Shown piece after piece: positions 43,120 through 52,477 of a stretch of 63,673 bases of DNA (the stretch's first letter is position 1; each line of letters opens with the position of its first letter). The notes beneath the pieces were generated by a model. The model was not told the origin of the DNA. It searched no databases and saw only the letters and a program-made list of their open reading frames with translations. A program made the translations under genes and the position numbers. Source of the stretch: Desulfobacterota bacterium AH_259_B03_O07. Its GTDB lineage: Bacteria > Desulfobacterota_D > UBA1144 > Nemesobacterales > CSP1-2. The stretch covers positions 1 to 63,673 of the forward strand of contig JALLOG010000003.1 of assembly GCA_027717645.1 (NCBI GenBank). The letters are read 5' to 3'.

Positions 43120-43937
43120 TAATATCCTTCTTTTTCCAATATTCCAACATAGTCTTTCAGTCCAGCTTCAGCCAGCCATTTATCTTCTTCATCGCTTTCA
43201 ATATTTACCTCTTCTTTTGCCGATAGGATGTGAGGATAGCGAATTATTCCAATTTTCTTTGCTACACGATATGTATCAATACTTAGGCTTTCGCATAATA
43301 CAGCTAAATGCTTTAAGATTTGTTTCTTTATTTGAAAAGTTACTCCTTCCATCAATCCTAAAATCAAACAGGAAATCAATAAATCTGAGATCGTTGCAAA
43401 AAACTCAAGTGTAGTAAACAGTTGGAATTTATCATTGAAAAATTCTTCATTCAATATATTTTGTTCGCAGAGTTCTTTTAAGCCATTCTTTACTTTCTTT
43501 CGGGTTTTCAATAACATAACAACGGCTAAAGCTGCATTTATACCAATAAAATTTTCAGCTTCGCTTTCAAAGAATCCTACAATTTCCTCTTCTATTTTTT
43601 CTATTCTTATCTTATCTTGTTTCGCAAGTTCCTTATTCTTATGCAACAAGCTTGAGAATGCCGATATAATGGAACGTCTTAATTCACGAAACTCATCGAG
43701 TTTGTCTCCAATTTCATGGTCTAATTGTTTAAGATTCTTAATTCTTAATATAGGAATTAAAATTTCCTGTTCGACTTGCTCAAAGAGTTCCCTCACTACT
43801 TTATCTAATTTCTGTGGTGGCACATGAACAGAACGTTCTTTTATTTTCCTGGCATCAAAAATAGACCTCGTTTGATTAAAAAGAACATAACTTGGCCTAA
43901 ATGACATCTTATTCTCAAAATTGAGACCTAATGTCAT
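43119..43937 (-). CDS. Hypothetical helical protein cotranscribed with mazF (possible antitoxin)
   Basis: 272 aa, almost all helical, with no signal peptide and no DNA-binding motif of the MazE type. Hydrophobic stretches (ALAVVMLLK, ATISDLLISCLILGLMEG) may be buried helices. The acidic C-terminus, EEDKWLAEAGLKDYVGILEKEGY, resembles the toxin-wrapping tail of MazF antitoxins and overlaps the mazF start. Much larger than MazE (about 80 aa), so either an unusual antitoxin or an added regulator. Not otherwise recognised. Confidence 0.6.
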   Translation of the reverse strand: MTLGLNFENKMSFRPSYVLFNQTRSIFDARKIKERSVHVPPQKLDKVVRELFEQVEQEILIPILRIKNLKQLDHEIGDKLDEFRELRRSIISAFSSLLHKNKELAKQDKIRIEKIEEEIVGFFESEAENFIGINAALAVVMLLKTRKKVKNGLKELCEQNILNEEFFNDKFQLFTTLEFFATISDLLISCLILGLMEGVTFQIKKQILKHLAVLCESLSIDTYRVAKKIGIIRYPHILSAKEEVNIESDEEDKWLAEAGLKDYVGILEKEGY

Positions 43938-44051
43938 ATATTAACCTCCTTAATATTTTATTTCTGCCTACCCCATATCATACAATAATCATTATATCAA
44001 GGAATATTTACACTGGAATGGTCTCTATATATAGTACATTAGACCTAGCAC

Positions 44052-44067
44052 CTTGACAAATGTCAAG
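44052..44067. promoter_or_regulatory. CTTGACAAATGTCAAG palindrome, probable operator
   Basis: Seven-base arms CTTGACA and TGTCAAG around AA, in the divergent region between the mazF unit and the zinc-ribbon gene. The left arm contains a perfect -35 box (TTGACA), so binding of a dimer here would block a promoter. No strong -10 was found for the plus direction. Confidence 0.45.
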
Positions 44068-44128
44068 ATTTTTATGCCAATACCTGCAATGTCATTATTA
44101 ATTATAATCATTTTAATGGAGATTTTAG

Positions 44129-44221
44129 ATGGCTAAAAACGAAAAAATGTCAAAAAGTGTTGGTTTGCATAGTCAACATTATACATTAATCTTTAATTGG
44201 AGAAATATAAATTATGTCTAA
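44129..44221 (+). CDS. Possible 30-codon leader peptide
   Basis: ATG at 44129 follows GGAG with 7-base spacing and gives 30 residues (MAKNEKMSKSVGLHSQHYTL ...) ending at a TAA that overlaps the ATG of the next gene (44214). The overlap suggests translational coupling. No family is known, and chance cannot be excluded. Confidence 0.3.
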   Translation: MAKNEKMSKSVGLHSQHYTLIFNWRNINYV

Positions 44222-44432
44222 CAGCAAATATATTATTAAAATTGATCCCACAAAAGAAGATAAATATGAAATAGAAATTTATTGCAAGAGATGTAATGAA
44301 CCTTTCGACTTGCCATTAAACATCTCTACCACAGATAATCTTGAACAAATATTACATATAATAAAATTAAAAATGAACCATTTAAAATGCCCAAACTGCG
44401 AGATAAATAAAATAGATGATTACTTGTCATAA
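44214..44432 (+). CDS. Small zinc-ribbon-like protein
   Basis: 72 aa with two CxxC pairs (CKRCNEPFDLP at about 24-27 and CPNCE at about 60-63), spacing typical of a zinc ribbon. No other motif. Cytoplasmic. Plausibly a nucleic-acid-binding accessory of the element; function unknown. Confidence 0.6.
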   Translation: MSNSKYIIKIDPTKEDKYEIEIYCKRCNEPFDLPLNISTTDNLEQILHIIKLKMNHLKCPNCEINKIDDYLS

Positions 44433-44619
44433 GGGGATACTTACGTTATATAATGATAAGAATATGTAAGCTAAAATAAACGTGATAGATTGAAACTAAC
44501 TATTTCCCCCTATCCTTCCCCTCAATCTTCCCCACACACATATACACTAATATTCAAGCTGATTATATTTAGTTCCTCTAAGCTCTAGCAATAATGGTTA
44601 AATTTGGTAATATATATAT

Positions 44620-45108
44620 ATGAACAATAAACCCGTACCAACTAATCAAAAAGACTTAAAATTGAGTGATTTCCCTCCAATTCTGCGAAAAGTTCTCAAA
44701 TATAAGCTCGATAATGGCCAAGAAGTTATTACTTTTAAGGGTATATGTAATAAACTAAATATCAATTTTGATAGCTTTAAGGCAAACAAGTGGAAATATG
44801 CCAATAAATATAATAAAGACTTGGATTTATATCTTGACGAACATAGGATGGATGTAATTAAAAGGGGTACGTTTGATACATATCAGAGTATTACTTTACA
44901 GGCACAAGAAGGTAAACTCGGACAACAAAAGCTTGTAGCAGAGCTCAGGGGAGATATAAGGAATAAACTAGAAATAGATCACAAAGTAACAGGGCTCTTT
45001 GCCTGTTTTAGCCCTAATCCTAATGTAATGCCAAAAGATATAGAAGAGAAAAGAAAGGAAATGAAGCCAAACGGCGTGCAAATAATCGACATTGACTTGG
45101 ACGACTAA
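44620..45108 (+). CDS. Hypothetical DNA-binding protein, terminase-small-subunit-like
   Basis: 162 aa. FKGICNKLNINFDSFKANKWKYANKY looks like a helix-turn-helix, followed by a basic helical region (LGQQKLVAELRGDIRNKLEIDHKVTG) of the type seen in phage terminase small subunits and phage-encoded HTH proteins. The acidic C-terminal tail IIDIDLDD is unusual. No terminase large subunit is present in the element, so the label is only structural. No clear Shine-Dalgarno. Confidence 0.5.
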   Translation: MNNKPVPTNQKDLKLSDFPPILRKVLKYKLDNGQEVITFKGICNKLNINFDSFKANKWKYANKYNKDLDLYLDEHRMDVIKRGTFDTYQSITLQAQEGKLGQQKLVAELRGDIRNKLEIDHKVTGLFACFSPNPNVMPKDIEEKRKEMKPNGVQIIDIDLDD

Positions 45109-46148
45109 AGGAAGTATAGTGAATAAGGCTATCTCAGGATTGATTGCCTTGAAATATTTTAATCGATCTCCACATCATCACCGGACGGGTGTTTGTTCGA
45201 CATAGGCGTTGGGTATTCACCCGTCTCCCCCCTTGATATAACGTCCGTTAATACCTAAACTATCCACCTTAAATGTACTAATCACAAGATGTAGTGTTAG
45301 ATCCCAGAGTCTGATATTGTGTTTACTGTAAACTTTCCGAATTTGTAACCTACCTAAAGTATTACATTCTTTTTCATGGCTTGTTTTACCCTCAATTATC
45401 GTAGGTTCATGGTTATTATTGATACAAGTACCATAGGTTATTAATGCCACTTAATAGTTAAATCTTCTACAATTATGAGCTAATTCCATTAAATCATTGA
45501 CAAATTCAAACATTTTCTTGTGAGCAACCCAAGTGGTAAAGTTAGGGCATACCCCAATATATTGTGGCTTCGCTTATCCCCAAATATCTATCAATACATA
45601 GGTATCATTTGCCTAACACATACCCATTTCAATTGAATTGATTGAAATTAATTTACAAGCCTGGACTTATTCAAACACATTTTAAATATATTTAATGAGG
45701 GGTAGGGGGGGTGCGTAGCAGCTATTTAAGGGCAGGGGGTAGGGTATACCCCTGGGGGTTGCCAGGTACCCTATCCCCCCAACGCTATTTATGTATACCC
45801 CTTGATTCTGGCAAAAAAAACTCAGCTAGTGCAATCTGCATTTGTTATAGCCTTCACCCCCCCCCCACCAACTCATCCCAACCGTAGTATATCTAGGTGA
45901 CAGTATGGCTTTATTCATCCTTCAGGTAAAATGAACCCTCGAATCTTTGAAGTTAAAAATCATCTTAATAGAACCTAATCTAAATTATGTGAAGTTTTGG
46001 AGGTAGATATGGGTGAGTTTTTGAATATGGAGCGAACTAAATTCATAAACTCAAAATTTTGAATACGAAAGTTTTACTCATTAATTGGTTAAAGTTGATA
46101 AGTTTTGAGTTTTGAATAAAAGGATATCAAAACTCCAATTTAGAAAAA
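45109..46148. other. Structured non-coding kilobase of the element (candidate replication origin)
   Basis: No convincing gene. Features are ACGGGTG/CACCCGT arms at about 45186-45227, a poly-G/poly-C zone at 45698-45780 with nested hairpins, a C9-type run at about 45860, and AT-rich palindromic sequence (CTCAAAATTTTGA) near 46050. The concentration of hairpins near a primase-bearing element suggests an origin or single-strand initiation site (inference). Confidence 0.45.
45735..45780. repeat. Long G/C hairpin
   Basis: GGGGGTAGGGTATACC (45735-45750) pairs imperfectly with GGTACCCTATCCCCC (45765-45779), with ACCCCTGGGGGT inside able to form an alternative stem. The G-runs upstream (45698-45707) could also form a quadruplex. 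It is unlike any other sequence in the window. Confidence 0.6.
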
Positions 46149-47360
46149 GTGGAAAAGTACTTAAAACGTTCATTAATTTTATTTCTATACTGTAGCCCAT
46201 GTCTTGCTGTACTTACATTAAATCTCGCCTTATATTATGAACAGGGGCCAGGTGAGGTAGTCGAGCCTATTTATCAATATATTGATTACATTTCTGGAAA
46301 TAAGGAAGTCCCAGACAATCTTATAAAAGGTAATATTGTAGCAAAGCGATTAGTAAATTTTCTTAATAAGGAAAATTTACTAAAAAATTTAAAAAACATT
46401 AGGGAGAATGCTAGTAAAACTTTAAATTCCATTTGGTTATTTAATAGCTTATTCATTTTAGGTCTGGCAATACTCCCATTTCTGATTTTAGGTATTGGTC
46501 TGGCAAAGCAATTTCCACACAAACACTCTCTAACCGATTTATATGGAATTGCATTACGAGATTGGCCTATGAAATGCCTGGTCGGTTTTGTACTCACATT
46601 TGGTTTCTTATACGTCTTTAACCCCATTGGATGGGGGGCGAGCATGGCTTATAATTTCGTCTCGTATGAAGACGTTATTTCATCTAGTAACCTACCGCTT
46701 ATAGTTGATTACAAACAAGCGGGAATGAAACATATAGTTGCAGGTTTCTTAGGCTGGTACCTGCAACTTATTGGATATTTTCTATATAAATTATATAAAG
46801 GAGATGTGATAAGTTCTAATGTTTACAAGAAGTCTTTTACTAAAGTTTTATTTGTACTAGGTATTGGTCTTATACTTTCGTCTTTTACAGAAGATGAAGG
46901 ATTAGTCGTGGTTTTCTTAATTGGCTTCCTTCCGCAATCAGCTATTAGTATGCTCAGAGAGTACAGTACTAAATTAGTTTCTGGTGTACAGGAGCAGGGA
47001 GCATCACTATCAATTTTACCAGGCATGTCTCGATGGGGTATTCAAAGATTGGAAGAAGAGGAAGTAGACAGTATACCTACTCTGGCAACTTATAATTCAG
47101 AAGAACTAAAAGAGAGGATACCCCCAGAAGCGATTAATCCCGAACTTTTAGACTATTGGATTGATATGGCAAGACTGATGACGGTAATAGGGGCTGAAAA
47201 GTATAAACTCCTGGAAGGAATTTGTAAGACGGCTACTTATTTCATTCAAATGTCGTCTGATGATAAGTTCAAGGAATCAATTAAGGAAATTGGTAAGATT
47301 TCAAATCCCGATGAAATTACCGATAAAATTAAGAAATTGCTAAGTAAACCATCGATTTAG
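46149..47360 (+). CDS. Multi-spanning membrane protein with helical C-terminal domain
   Basis: 403 aa from GTG 46149. About five transmembrane segments: SLILFLYCSPCLAVLTLNLALYY, SIWLFNSLFILGLAILPFLILGIGLA, CLVGFVLTFGFLYVFNPIGW, MKHIVAGFLGWYLQLIGYFLYKL and VLFVLGIGLILSSF. The C-terminal ~130 residues are soluble. One stretch (WGIQRLEEEEVDSIPTLATYNSEEL followed by LLDYWIDMARLM) repeats a short helix-turn pattern like SAM/HhH domains. No transporter family recognised. Possibly a membrane anchor or exclusion protein of the element. Confidence 0.6.
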   Translation: MEKYLKRSLILFLYCSPCLAVLTLNLALYYEQGPGEVVEPIYQYIDYISGNKEVPDNLIKGNIVAKRLVNFLNKENLLKNLKNIRENASKTLNSIWLFNSLFILGLAILPFLILGIGLAKQFPHKHSLTDLYGIALRDWPMKCLVGFVLTFGFLYVFNPIGWGASMAYNFVSYEDVISSSNLPLIVDYKQAGMKHIVAGFLGWYLQLIGYFLYKLYKGDVISSNVYKKSFTKVLFVLGIGLILSSFTEDEGLVVVFLIGFLPQSAISMLREYSTKLVSGVQEQGASLSILPGMSRWGIQRLEEEEVDSIPTLATYNSEELKERIPPEAINPELLDYWIDMARLMTVIGAEKYKLLEGICKTATYFIQMSSDDKFKESIKEIGKISNPDEITDKIKKLLSKPSI

Positions 47361-47615
47361 CTTAAATACCTTTGCACAAATAAAGGGTGATGCGAACGAG
47401 GATGGCATGGCAACCTCTGCTGACATTACTTTTGTAATACTTGAGATATTTAATTAGTGATATGCGGTTATAATTTAAAAAAACCAAAGTGTTCCACCTT
47501 CCGTATTAAAGCCTCAGTCTTTTTCCTTAACAGTAGATTTGTTCACATAGTTATAGCCGGTCAACTTGCCATCCAAAAACCATATTTAATTGACTTGACT
47601 CAGCTAATTTTCTAA

Positions 47616-47846
47616 TCAATTTGCGACCCACCTCGGCAATTCCCCTTCAGCCTTCATTTTCGTTATTAGTTGATCTAATCCCTCTGATATACCCATATAA
47701 CTCGGGCAGCTATCAACTATTCCATCTACAGTAAAGTTATATTTAGCACATATAAAACAATCACCTACTTCACTAAAATTTAGGTAGAAACACTTTAAAC
47801 AAAGTCCTTGAACGACATATCGGTTAACTTCGCTGTCGTTCCTCAT
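47616..47846 (-). CDS. Small cysteine-rich protein
   Basis: 76 aa from ATG 47846 (MRNDSEVNRYVVQG), overlapping the primase stop by about 20 bases; an earlier TTG is less likely. CLKCFYLNFSEVGDCFICAKYNFTVDGIVDSC has five cysteines in CxxC pairs, like a zinc finger. Probably translated together with the primase. Function unknown. Confidence 0.55.
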   Translation of the reverse strand: MRNDSEVNRYVVQGLCLKCFYLNFSEVGDCFICAKYNFTVDGIVDSCPSYMGISEGLDQLITKMKAEGELPRWVAN

Positions 47847-50619
47847 AAAGCCTTTTGATTGCCTCAAATTCCACGCTCTCAGGTGTAATTATGCGAATAC
47901 AAGGCTTCCCCTCACTATCCAAATATCCAATTTTATAAGTGTCATTATTTATCTTTATGATTTTAGGAAGACCCATCCCCCAATTTCCTTTAGTAGAAAA
48001 ATTTTCCTTTATACTTTCCATGTCCCAATGTCCGAATTGTTCATTATCTAATAATTTAGGGGGGTTAGAGGCGTTTTTTGGGACATGTCCCAATTCTGTC
48101 CCAATGTCTGAATCTTCCTCTATTGGAACATTCGGACATTTTTCGGACATGTCCCAATAATCAGAGCTAACTCCATGAAATGATTCACTTTTTTGTGATT
48201 GGGACATTCGGACATCAAACATAGATAGAAGTTTTTTTGGCGTAGGCAATTTAAGCATTTCTTGCGGTATGTTGATAAGTTCATATCTGCTATTTTTTCC
48301 CTCTTTCCCATTATGTTCTAAGTAGCCCGTCTCTTTCAAGCTGACGATTTCGTCTTTTAACGTACGTGGATTTATATCTTTAAGTTCGTCTAATTCCCTT
48401 ACGTCCCTCTGTGCAAATTCACTGTCGGAAAAATGTTTCTTTATAGCTTCCAGGATTCTCTGCTGTTTCGGCGTTATTTCCTTAAGGGTCTGGGATAATA
48501 CCACCTGTGATAGCTCATAAGCCGTCTTATAGTCGTCAATAGTTGCTAGAAGGTACGTCTTACCGTTTATTTCTTTCTTATCCCTTTGGTTTTGATATAG
48601 AAGGCAATAAGCTTTAATAAGGGTTTGGAACCTGGGGTAATCCCTACGGGTTCTAGGCTTGCCTGCAGGGAAAACATCAGCAAGTACACCCCCATATGGA
48701 ATGTAAACATCATAGGGCTGTAAGAGTAATTGTAAGGCTTGGTATGGTCTGTTCTCTTTTTCGATTAATTCCTTATCATACAATGCAGATTGCGTCTTAA
48801 ATATTTTTCTAGTTTGTTCCTCTGAGGTATCAAGATAAAGGTCAAAGAACCTTGTTTGATTTTCAGGGTTTATTCGAGATTTAGTCGTGGTTTCAACGTA
48901 GCTTAAACCTTTTGCCGGGACAACAATTTCTTTAGCTTCTAATGAGTCTGTTTTTGGATTTTTAGCTGTAACCAATAGCCTAAGTTCACCCTCTGAAATT
49001 GATGAACGGATAGAATAGTCAGCTTTTTCTGATCCATGAGATTCAAAAATAATTAAAATCTTATGTGATAGGTCTAAATCTTTGAGATAATAAAGGGACT
49101 GAGGCGTTATTCTTGTAAATTCCTTATATTCACTTCTTGGAAAAACATTTAAGACTGCTTTTACGAGGACATTTTTACCACTAGCGGACTCCGCTTTAAC
49201 GATATTCGAGCTTGCTTCATCAAACTTTCTTGACGTAAAAGACAATACCAGTATTTTCTTATTTATTTCTTCCCCCGTATGTCTATTTTTACTGATTTGC
49301 TTTATGATTTTATCAAGTAAGTCAGGATCGTTTAGCAACTCCTTTGCTTTTTCTATTTCATCCTCTGAGTATTCACTTAGAGGGTCTAAGGGTTCACTTT
49401 CATCTGTTCGCTTCTGACCTTCTTGGCTGAGTGTTTTTAAGTCATTCTTTAATGCTCTTTTACTGATATTATATTTCTCTGAGAGTTTGTTAATCCAGGT
49501 TTCTTTTTCGCTCTCCATATCTAAATTTGATATTTCTTTAAGAGCTTGTATGCAGTCTTCTTTTTCAATAACTACATCCAGGTAATACTTAGATGATTCA
49601 ATTGACCTTTCAGCAAGCTTCTTGAATTCGTCAAATCCCAATTCTGCTAAAAGTTCATCCGGGTCTTTGTCGTTACCCAAGTTGACAACGTAACCTTTAA
49701 ACTGCCTTGACAGTTTGTATGAAGATTCTTCCCCTGCTTCATCGTTATCAAAGCAGAAATAACGTTTAGCCTTGGCGTTTGATAATTGTTGTTTAGCATA
49801 TTCCCCGGGGTTAGTACCTAATAAAGCACATGAGTTAAAACCTACTTTATTAAAGGCAATTGCATCAAATACACCTTCTGTAACAATGCAATCTTTTTTG
49901 TTTAATTTTTCAGAGAAGGCTATTTGTCTATATACAAGGTCTGAATTCCTAAGATGTAAATACTTAGGGTTATTTTCTGTTATTGTACTATCAGGGTATG
50001 CTCTCCCTGTCAGATAAACTATCCTACCACTATTCCAGACAGGCATTATTATTCTATTTCTGAAATGGTCATAGTAGCTTCCATTATTATTTTTATGGAT
50101 TAAACCGATTTCTAAGGCTATCTTGATGTCGGTATCATCTTTTAGATTAGTGGCTATAGGGTTGTTATCCTCTATATATCCTATCTTGTGCATATCAATA
50201 TCGGTTTTATCCAGTTCTTTCTTTTTAAGAAATTCCATGGCTTCAGGATTTTTTTTAATTTCTTTATAGGCATATTTAACTAGTCTTTCTATTAATTTAC
50301 AGGCTTCTAATTTCCTATTGAATTTATCTTTGTCCTTTTGAGATAAATCAGGTAATGAAACTCCATACCTTTTGGCAATAGACAGCATGGCTTCCCAGGG
50401 TGACAGGCCTTCAAAGTGAGATTCGAGGTCTATAACATCAGCTTTTTTATAGCAACTGAAGCAGAACCCATGAGTGCTATAGTTATGAAAAGATGGGTTA
50501 CGATCGTCATGGAAGGGGCAGATGGCTTTGTCGCTTCCATTGAATACTAGCCCCTTATCGTTGCAGTACCTTTCAAAGGGCACGCTTAGCTTTACTATGT
50601 TGAACAAGTCATTGACCAT
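47824..50619 (-). CDS. CHC2/TOPRIM primase fused to a P-loop module
   Basis: 931 aa. Residues about 30-60 hold the CHC2 zinc finger (CPFHDDRNPSFHNY ... CFSCYKK). About 240-330 is a TOPRIM domain (CIVTEGVFDAIAF; FCFDNDEAGEES). About 420-700 is an ATPase-like module with a Walker-A-like AESASGKNVLVKAV and ILIIFESHGSEKAD. The C-terminus has a winged-helix stretch (DELKDINPRTLKDEIVSLKETGYL) and a low-complexity tail. It would synthesise RNA primers and may unwind DNA, acting as the replication protein of the element. The P-loop module is not one of the usual DnaB or SF3 types by eye. Confidence 0.8.
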   Translation of the reverse strand: MVNDLFNIVKLSVPFERYCNDKGLVFNGSDKAICPFHDDRNPSFHNYSTHGFCFSCYKKADVIDLESHFEGLSPWEAMLSIAKRYGVSLPDLSQKDKDKFNRKLEACKLIERLVKYAYKEIKKNPEAMEFLKKKELDKTDIDMHKIGYIEDNNPIATNLKDDTDIKIALEIGLIHKNNNGSYYDHFRNRIIMPVWNSGRIVYLTGRAYPDSTITENNPKYLHLRNSDLVYRQIAFSEKLNKKDCIVTEGVFDAIAFNKVGFNSCALLGTNPGEYAKQQLSNAKAKRYFCFDNDEAGEESSYKLSRQFKGYVVNLGNDKDPDELLAELGFDEFKKLAERSIESSKYYLDVVIEKEDCIQALKEISNLDMESEKETWINKLSEKYNISKRALKNDLKTLSQEGQKRTDESEPLDPLSEYSEDEIEKAKELLNDPDLLDKIIKQISKNRHTGEEINKKILVLSFTSRKFDEASSNIVKAESASGKNVLVKAVLNVFPRSEYKEFTRITPQSLYYLKDLDLSHKILIIFESHGSEKADYSIRSSISEGELRLLVTAKNPKTDSLEAKEIVVPAKGLSYVETTTKSRINPENQTRFFDLYLDTSEEQTRKIFKTQSALYDKELIEKENRPYQALQLLLQPYDVYIPYGGVLADVFPAGKPRTRRDYPRFQTLIKAYCLLYQNQRDKKEINGKTYLLATIDDYKTAYELSQVVLSQTLKEITPKQQRILEAIKKHFSDSEFAQRDVRELDELKDINPRTLKDEIVSLKETGYLEHNGKEGKNSRYELINIPQEMLKLPTPKKLLSMFDVRMSQSQKSESFHGVSSDYWDMSEKCPNVPIEEDSDIGTELGHVPKNASNPPKLLDNEQFGHWDMESIKENFSTKGNWGMGLPKIIKINNDTYKIGYLDSEGKPCIRIITPESVEFEAIKRLYEERQRS

Positions 50620-50806
50620 TGGTTATCAACCCCCGCTTTTTGTATTCAGTTTTCTTTTCGTTGATAAATCGAGCTATCTGTAACAGGACTAATGCAATGG
50701 GGTTCGTAACGCCCTCTATCTCAGCGATCTTTTCCAGCTCACTTGTCATGACAGGTTTAATTGTTAGTTGTAATTCTTTTTTAAGGGGTGTAAAATGGTT
50801 TTGCAT
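50609..50806 (-). CDS. Small hypothetical protein
   Basis: 65 aa, overlapping the primase start by 11 bases. AGAGGAAC precedes ATG. A short amphipathic helical protein with KPVMTSELEKIAEIEGVTNPIALVLLQIARFI. Could be a small DNA-binding or regulatory protein of the element. No family recognised. Confidence 0.5.
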   Translation of the reverse strand: MQNHFTPLKKELQLTIKPVMTSELEKIAEIEGVTNPIALVLLQIARFINEKKTEYKKRGLITNGQ

Positions 50807-50865
50807 AAGTTCCTCTTGTTTTTAAATTCCTACCTTGGTTAAGTGACTGTAGCCGGGGTAGGAAT

Positions 50866-51075
50866 TTACCTTTTATCTACCGTATGATTTTCCAAAAATT
50901 CAATTAAAGAATTTTCAGGAATAAGCACTCTTTTCTGGTGCTTAAAATAAATTATCGCACCTATCCTAATCCAGTAATAGATTAACGATTTATCAATCTC
51001 AAATTTCTCGCTTACTTTGTTTACGGTAAGATATTTATTTCTTGATTTCATTGCCCTTTGAGTACCCATGTCCAC
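50866..51075 (-). CDS. Excisionase-type HTH protein
   Basis: 69 aa (or about 61 from an inner ATG at 51051). YLTVNKVSEKFEIDKSLIYYWIRIGAIIYFKHQKRVLIPENSLIEFLENH matches MerR-like/excisionase winged helices (HTH_17): helix-turn-helix, then a wing with IPENSL. Such proteins bend DNA at attachment sites and favour excision, or act as repressors. Overlaps the neighbouring small gene by 41 bases, so one start is wrong or they are coupled. Confidence 0.68.
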   Translation of the reverse strand: MDMGTQRAMKSRNKYLTVNKVSEKFEIDKSLIYYWIRIGAIIYFKHQKRVLIPENSLIEFLENHTVDKR

Positions 51076-51241
51076 TTTTTTTCAGCTTGCTACAAACAAT
51101 CCTTTCAAAGTCAGTTATCTCATTTTCAATGAATGAACAGATTTTATATCCTTCTTTGCGTACTCTTGTCCCACCTGTAGATAGAACGGTGACTGTATCA
51201 ATTCCGTCAGGTGTCAAGATAATACAGATTTTAGGCTTCAT
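51035..51241 (-). CDS. Small hypothetical protein
   Basis: 68 aa. A strong site (AGGAGGATAATAT directly before ATG) supports it. MKPKICIILTPDGIDTVTVL begins with a beta strand, followed by a helical part with two cysteines. No known family. It leads the run of small genes toward the primase. Confidence 0.55.
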   Translation of the reverse strand: MKPKICIILTPDGIDTVTVLSTGGTRVRKEGYKICSFIENEITDFERIVCSKLKKSGHGYSKGNEIKK

Positions 51242-51333
51242 ATATTATCCTCCTAATATCTGTTCGTTTGAGAGGACGGTTTTGTCCGGATTTTTTTTAA
51301 AATCTAAAAAATTAAGGGTTACGAGAGGATTGA

Positions 51334-52368
51334 TTAGGAGGGTGGTTTTAATTTCTTTAAACGGTCTTGAACGGTACTTTTGGGTATGTCTAGCCTTTCG
51401 CCTACTTCTCTTACAGTAAGTCGGGTTTTATACCTAAGTGTTGCTATTTTCTTATTTATTGGATCTTTTATTGAATCTATCCACATTTCAAGATCAACTC
51501 GCTTCACAACTTCATGAATTTTAGCAATATTTGAAATAGACTCTATTGATTGAATGTTTTCATCAAGGTTATTGACGTTTCCCCAGTTTGGACTTTTTCT
51601 CTTGCCCCATTTTCTATATTGATCTATAAACCTTCTAGCAACATATAGGGGGATATTTTTTAATTTTCGATCTCCCTTTAAAGCACTTACTATATTCTCA
51701 AAGAGGTCATTACTTAGAGAGCTTTTAACAACATCATACACATAGGAATATATTTTTTTGTTGTAATCGTCAGGATCTCCGCCAGTATCTGGCTCGTTGC
51801 CAGTTAGGTTCTTATACTTATTTCTAGAATATTCACTTAATTCCTCGAGAGCCTTTTCAATATAGGGCTTAGATTTTGGGTCTTTTTCAAGTTCTTTGGC
51901 ATAGAATACGTATACCGCATCCATTGTCACCGGGTTTGCTTTAAGAAATGGCTGAAGTCTAATAACCGTGATTATACATATGGCTAAATAACCCAATGCT
52001 ACAGTTTGTTTTCCAGCTTGCTTACATAATTTCTCAATTTCTGAATAATCGCTCTCCTTTGCAAGTATTAACAAATTATACCAACCAGGCTTTAAATTAT
52101 TTTTGTTATTACTTTCTTCAATTGTAAAGCCTTCAAGGGGATTATCGGTAGGAACCATGGATTTTAAAACCTCGTTTGAATCGAGGAATATGCCAAGGCA
52201 TTCTTTTGGTAATTTACTAGAAATTCTCTTTATGAAGTCATCCGAATCGGCTAACCATTGTTCGGGAAGATTGGAATTTTCCCGTCTCATTGATTCAATT
52301 ATTTGTTTGTATTTTCCAGTTATAAATTTTTCGGTTTTAATTGTCTTGGTGTCCATATAGGTGTCCAT
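51334..52368 (-). CDS. Sigma-factor-like regulator
   Basis: 344 aa (an inner ATG at 52356 is also possible). The last ~150 residues resemble sigma-70-type regions: NDLFENIVSALKGDRKLKNIPLYVARRFIDQYRKW as region 2 and DPINKKIATLRYKTRLTVREVGERLDIPKSTVQDRLKKLK as the region 4 helix-turn-helix. The N-terminal 190 residues are novel and mostly helical. It could direct RNA polymerase to the element's genes. First gene of the minus-strand block facing the right end of the element. Confidence 0.6.
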   Translation of the reverse strand: MDTYMDTKTIKTEKFITGKYKQIIESMRRENSNLPEQWLADSDDFIKRISSKLPKECLGIFLDSNEVLKSMVPTDNPLEGFTIEESNNKNNLKPGWYNLLILAKESDYSEIEKLCKQAGKQTVALGYLAICIITVIRLQPFLKANPVTMDAVYVFYAKELEKDPKSKPYIEKALEELSEYSRNKYKNLTGNEPDTGGDPDDYNKKIYSYVYDVVKSSLSNDLFENIVSALKGDRKLKNIPLYVARRFIDQYRKWGKRKSPNWGNVNNLDENIQSIESISNIAKIHEVVKRVDLEMWIDSIKDPINKKIATLRYKTRLTVREVGERLDIPKSTVQDRLKKLKPPS

Positions 52369-52477
52369 AGCAAGTCAAAATAGTCTAAATATTCTAAATG
52401 CTCTAACATAAAGTATATGCATAATATCCTTTAGTTGCAATACTTTTTAAGAATTGGGGAGACTTAAGAAAAGGGCC

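Noticed and set aside
43435..43827. 130-aa plus-strand ORF opposite the mazF partner
   Set aside because: Phe/Ser-rich shadow frame without a ribosome site.
45217..45450. 77-aa minus-strand ORF in the non-coding kilobase
   Set aside because: No Shine-Dalgarno, no domain and biased composition. It overlaps the hairpin arms and reads like chance.
45855..45870. CRISPR-like or iteron-like repeats
   Set aside because: The C-run and neighbouring hairpins do not repeat with regular spacing; no spacers.
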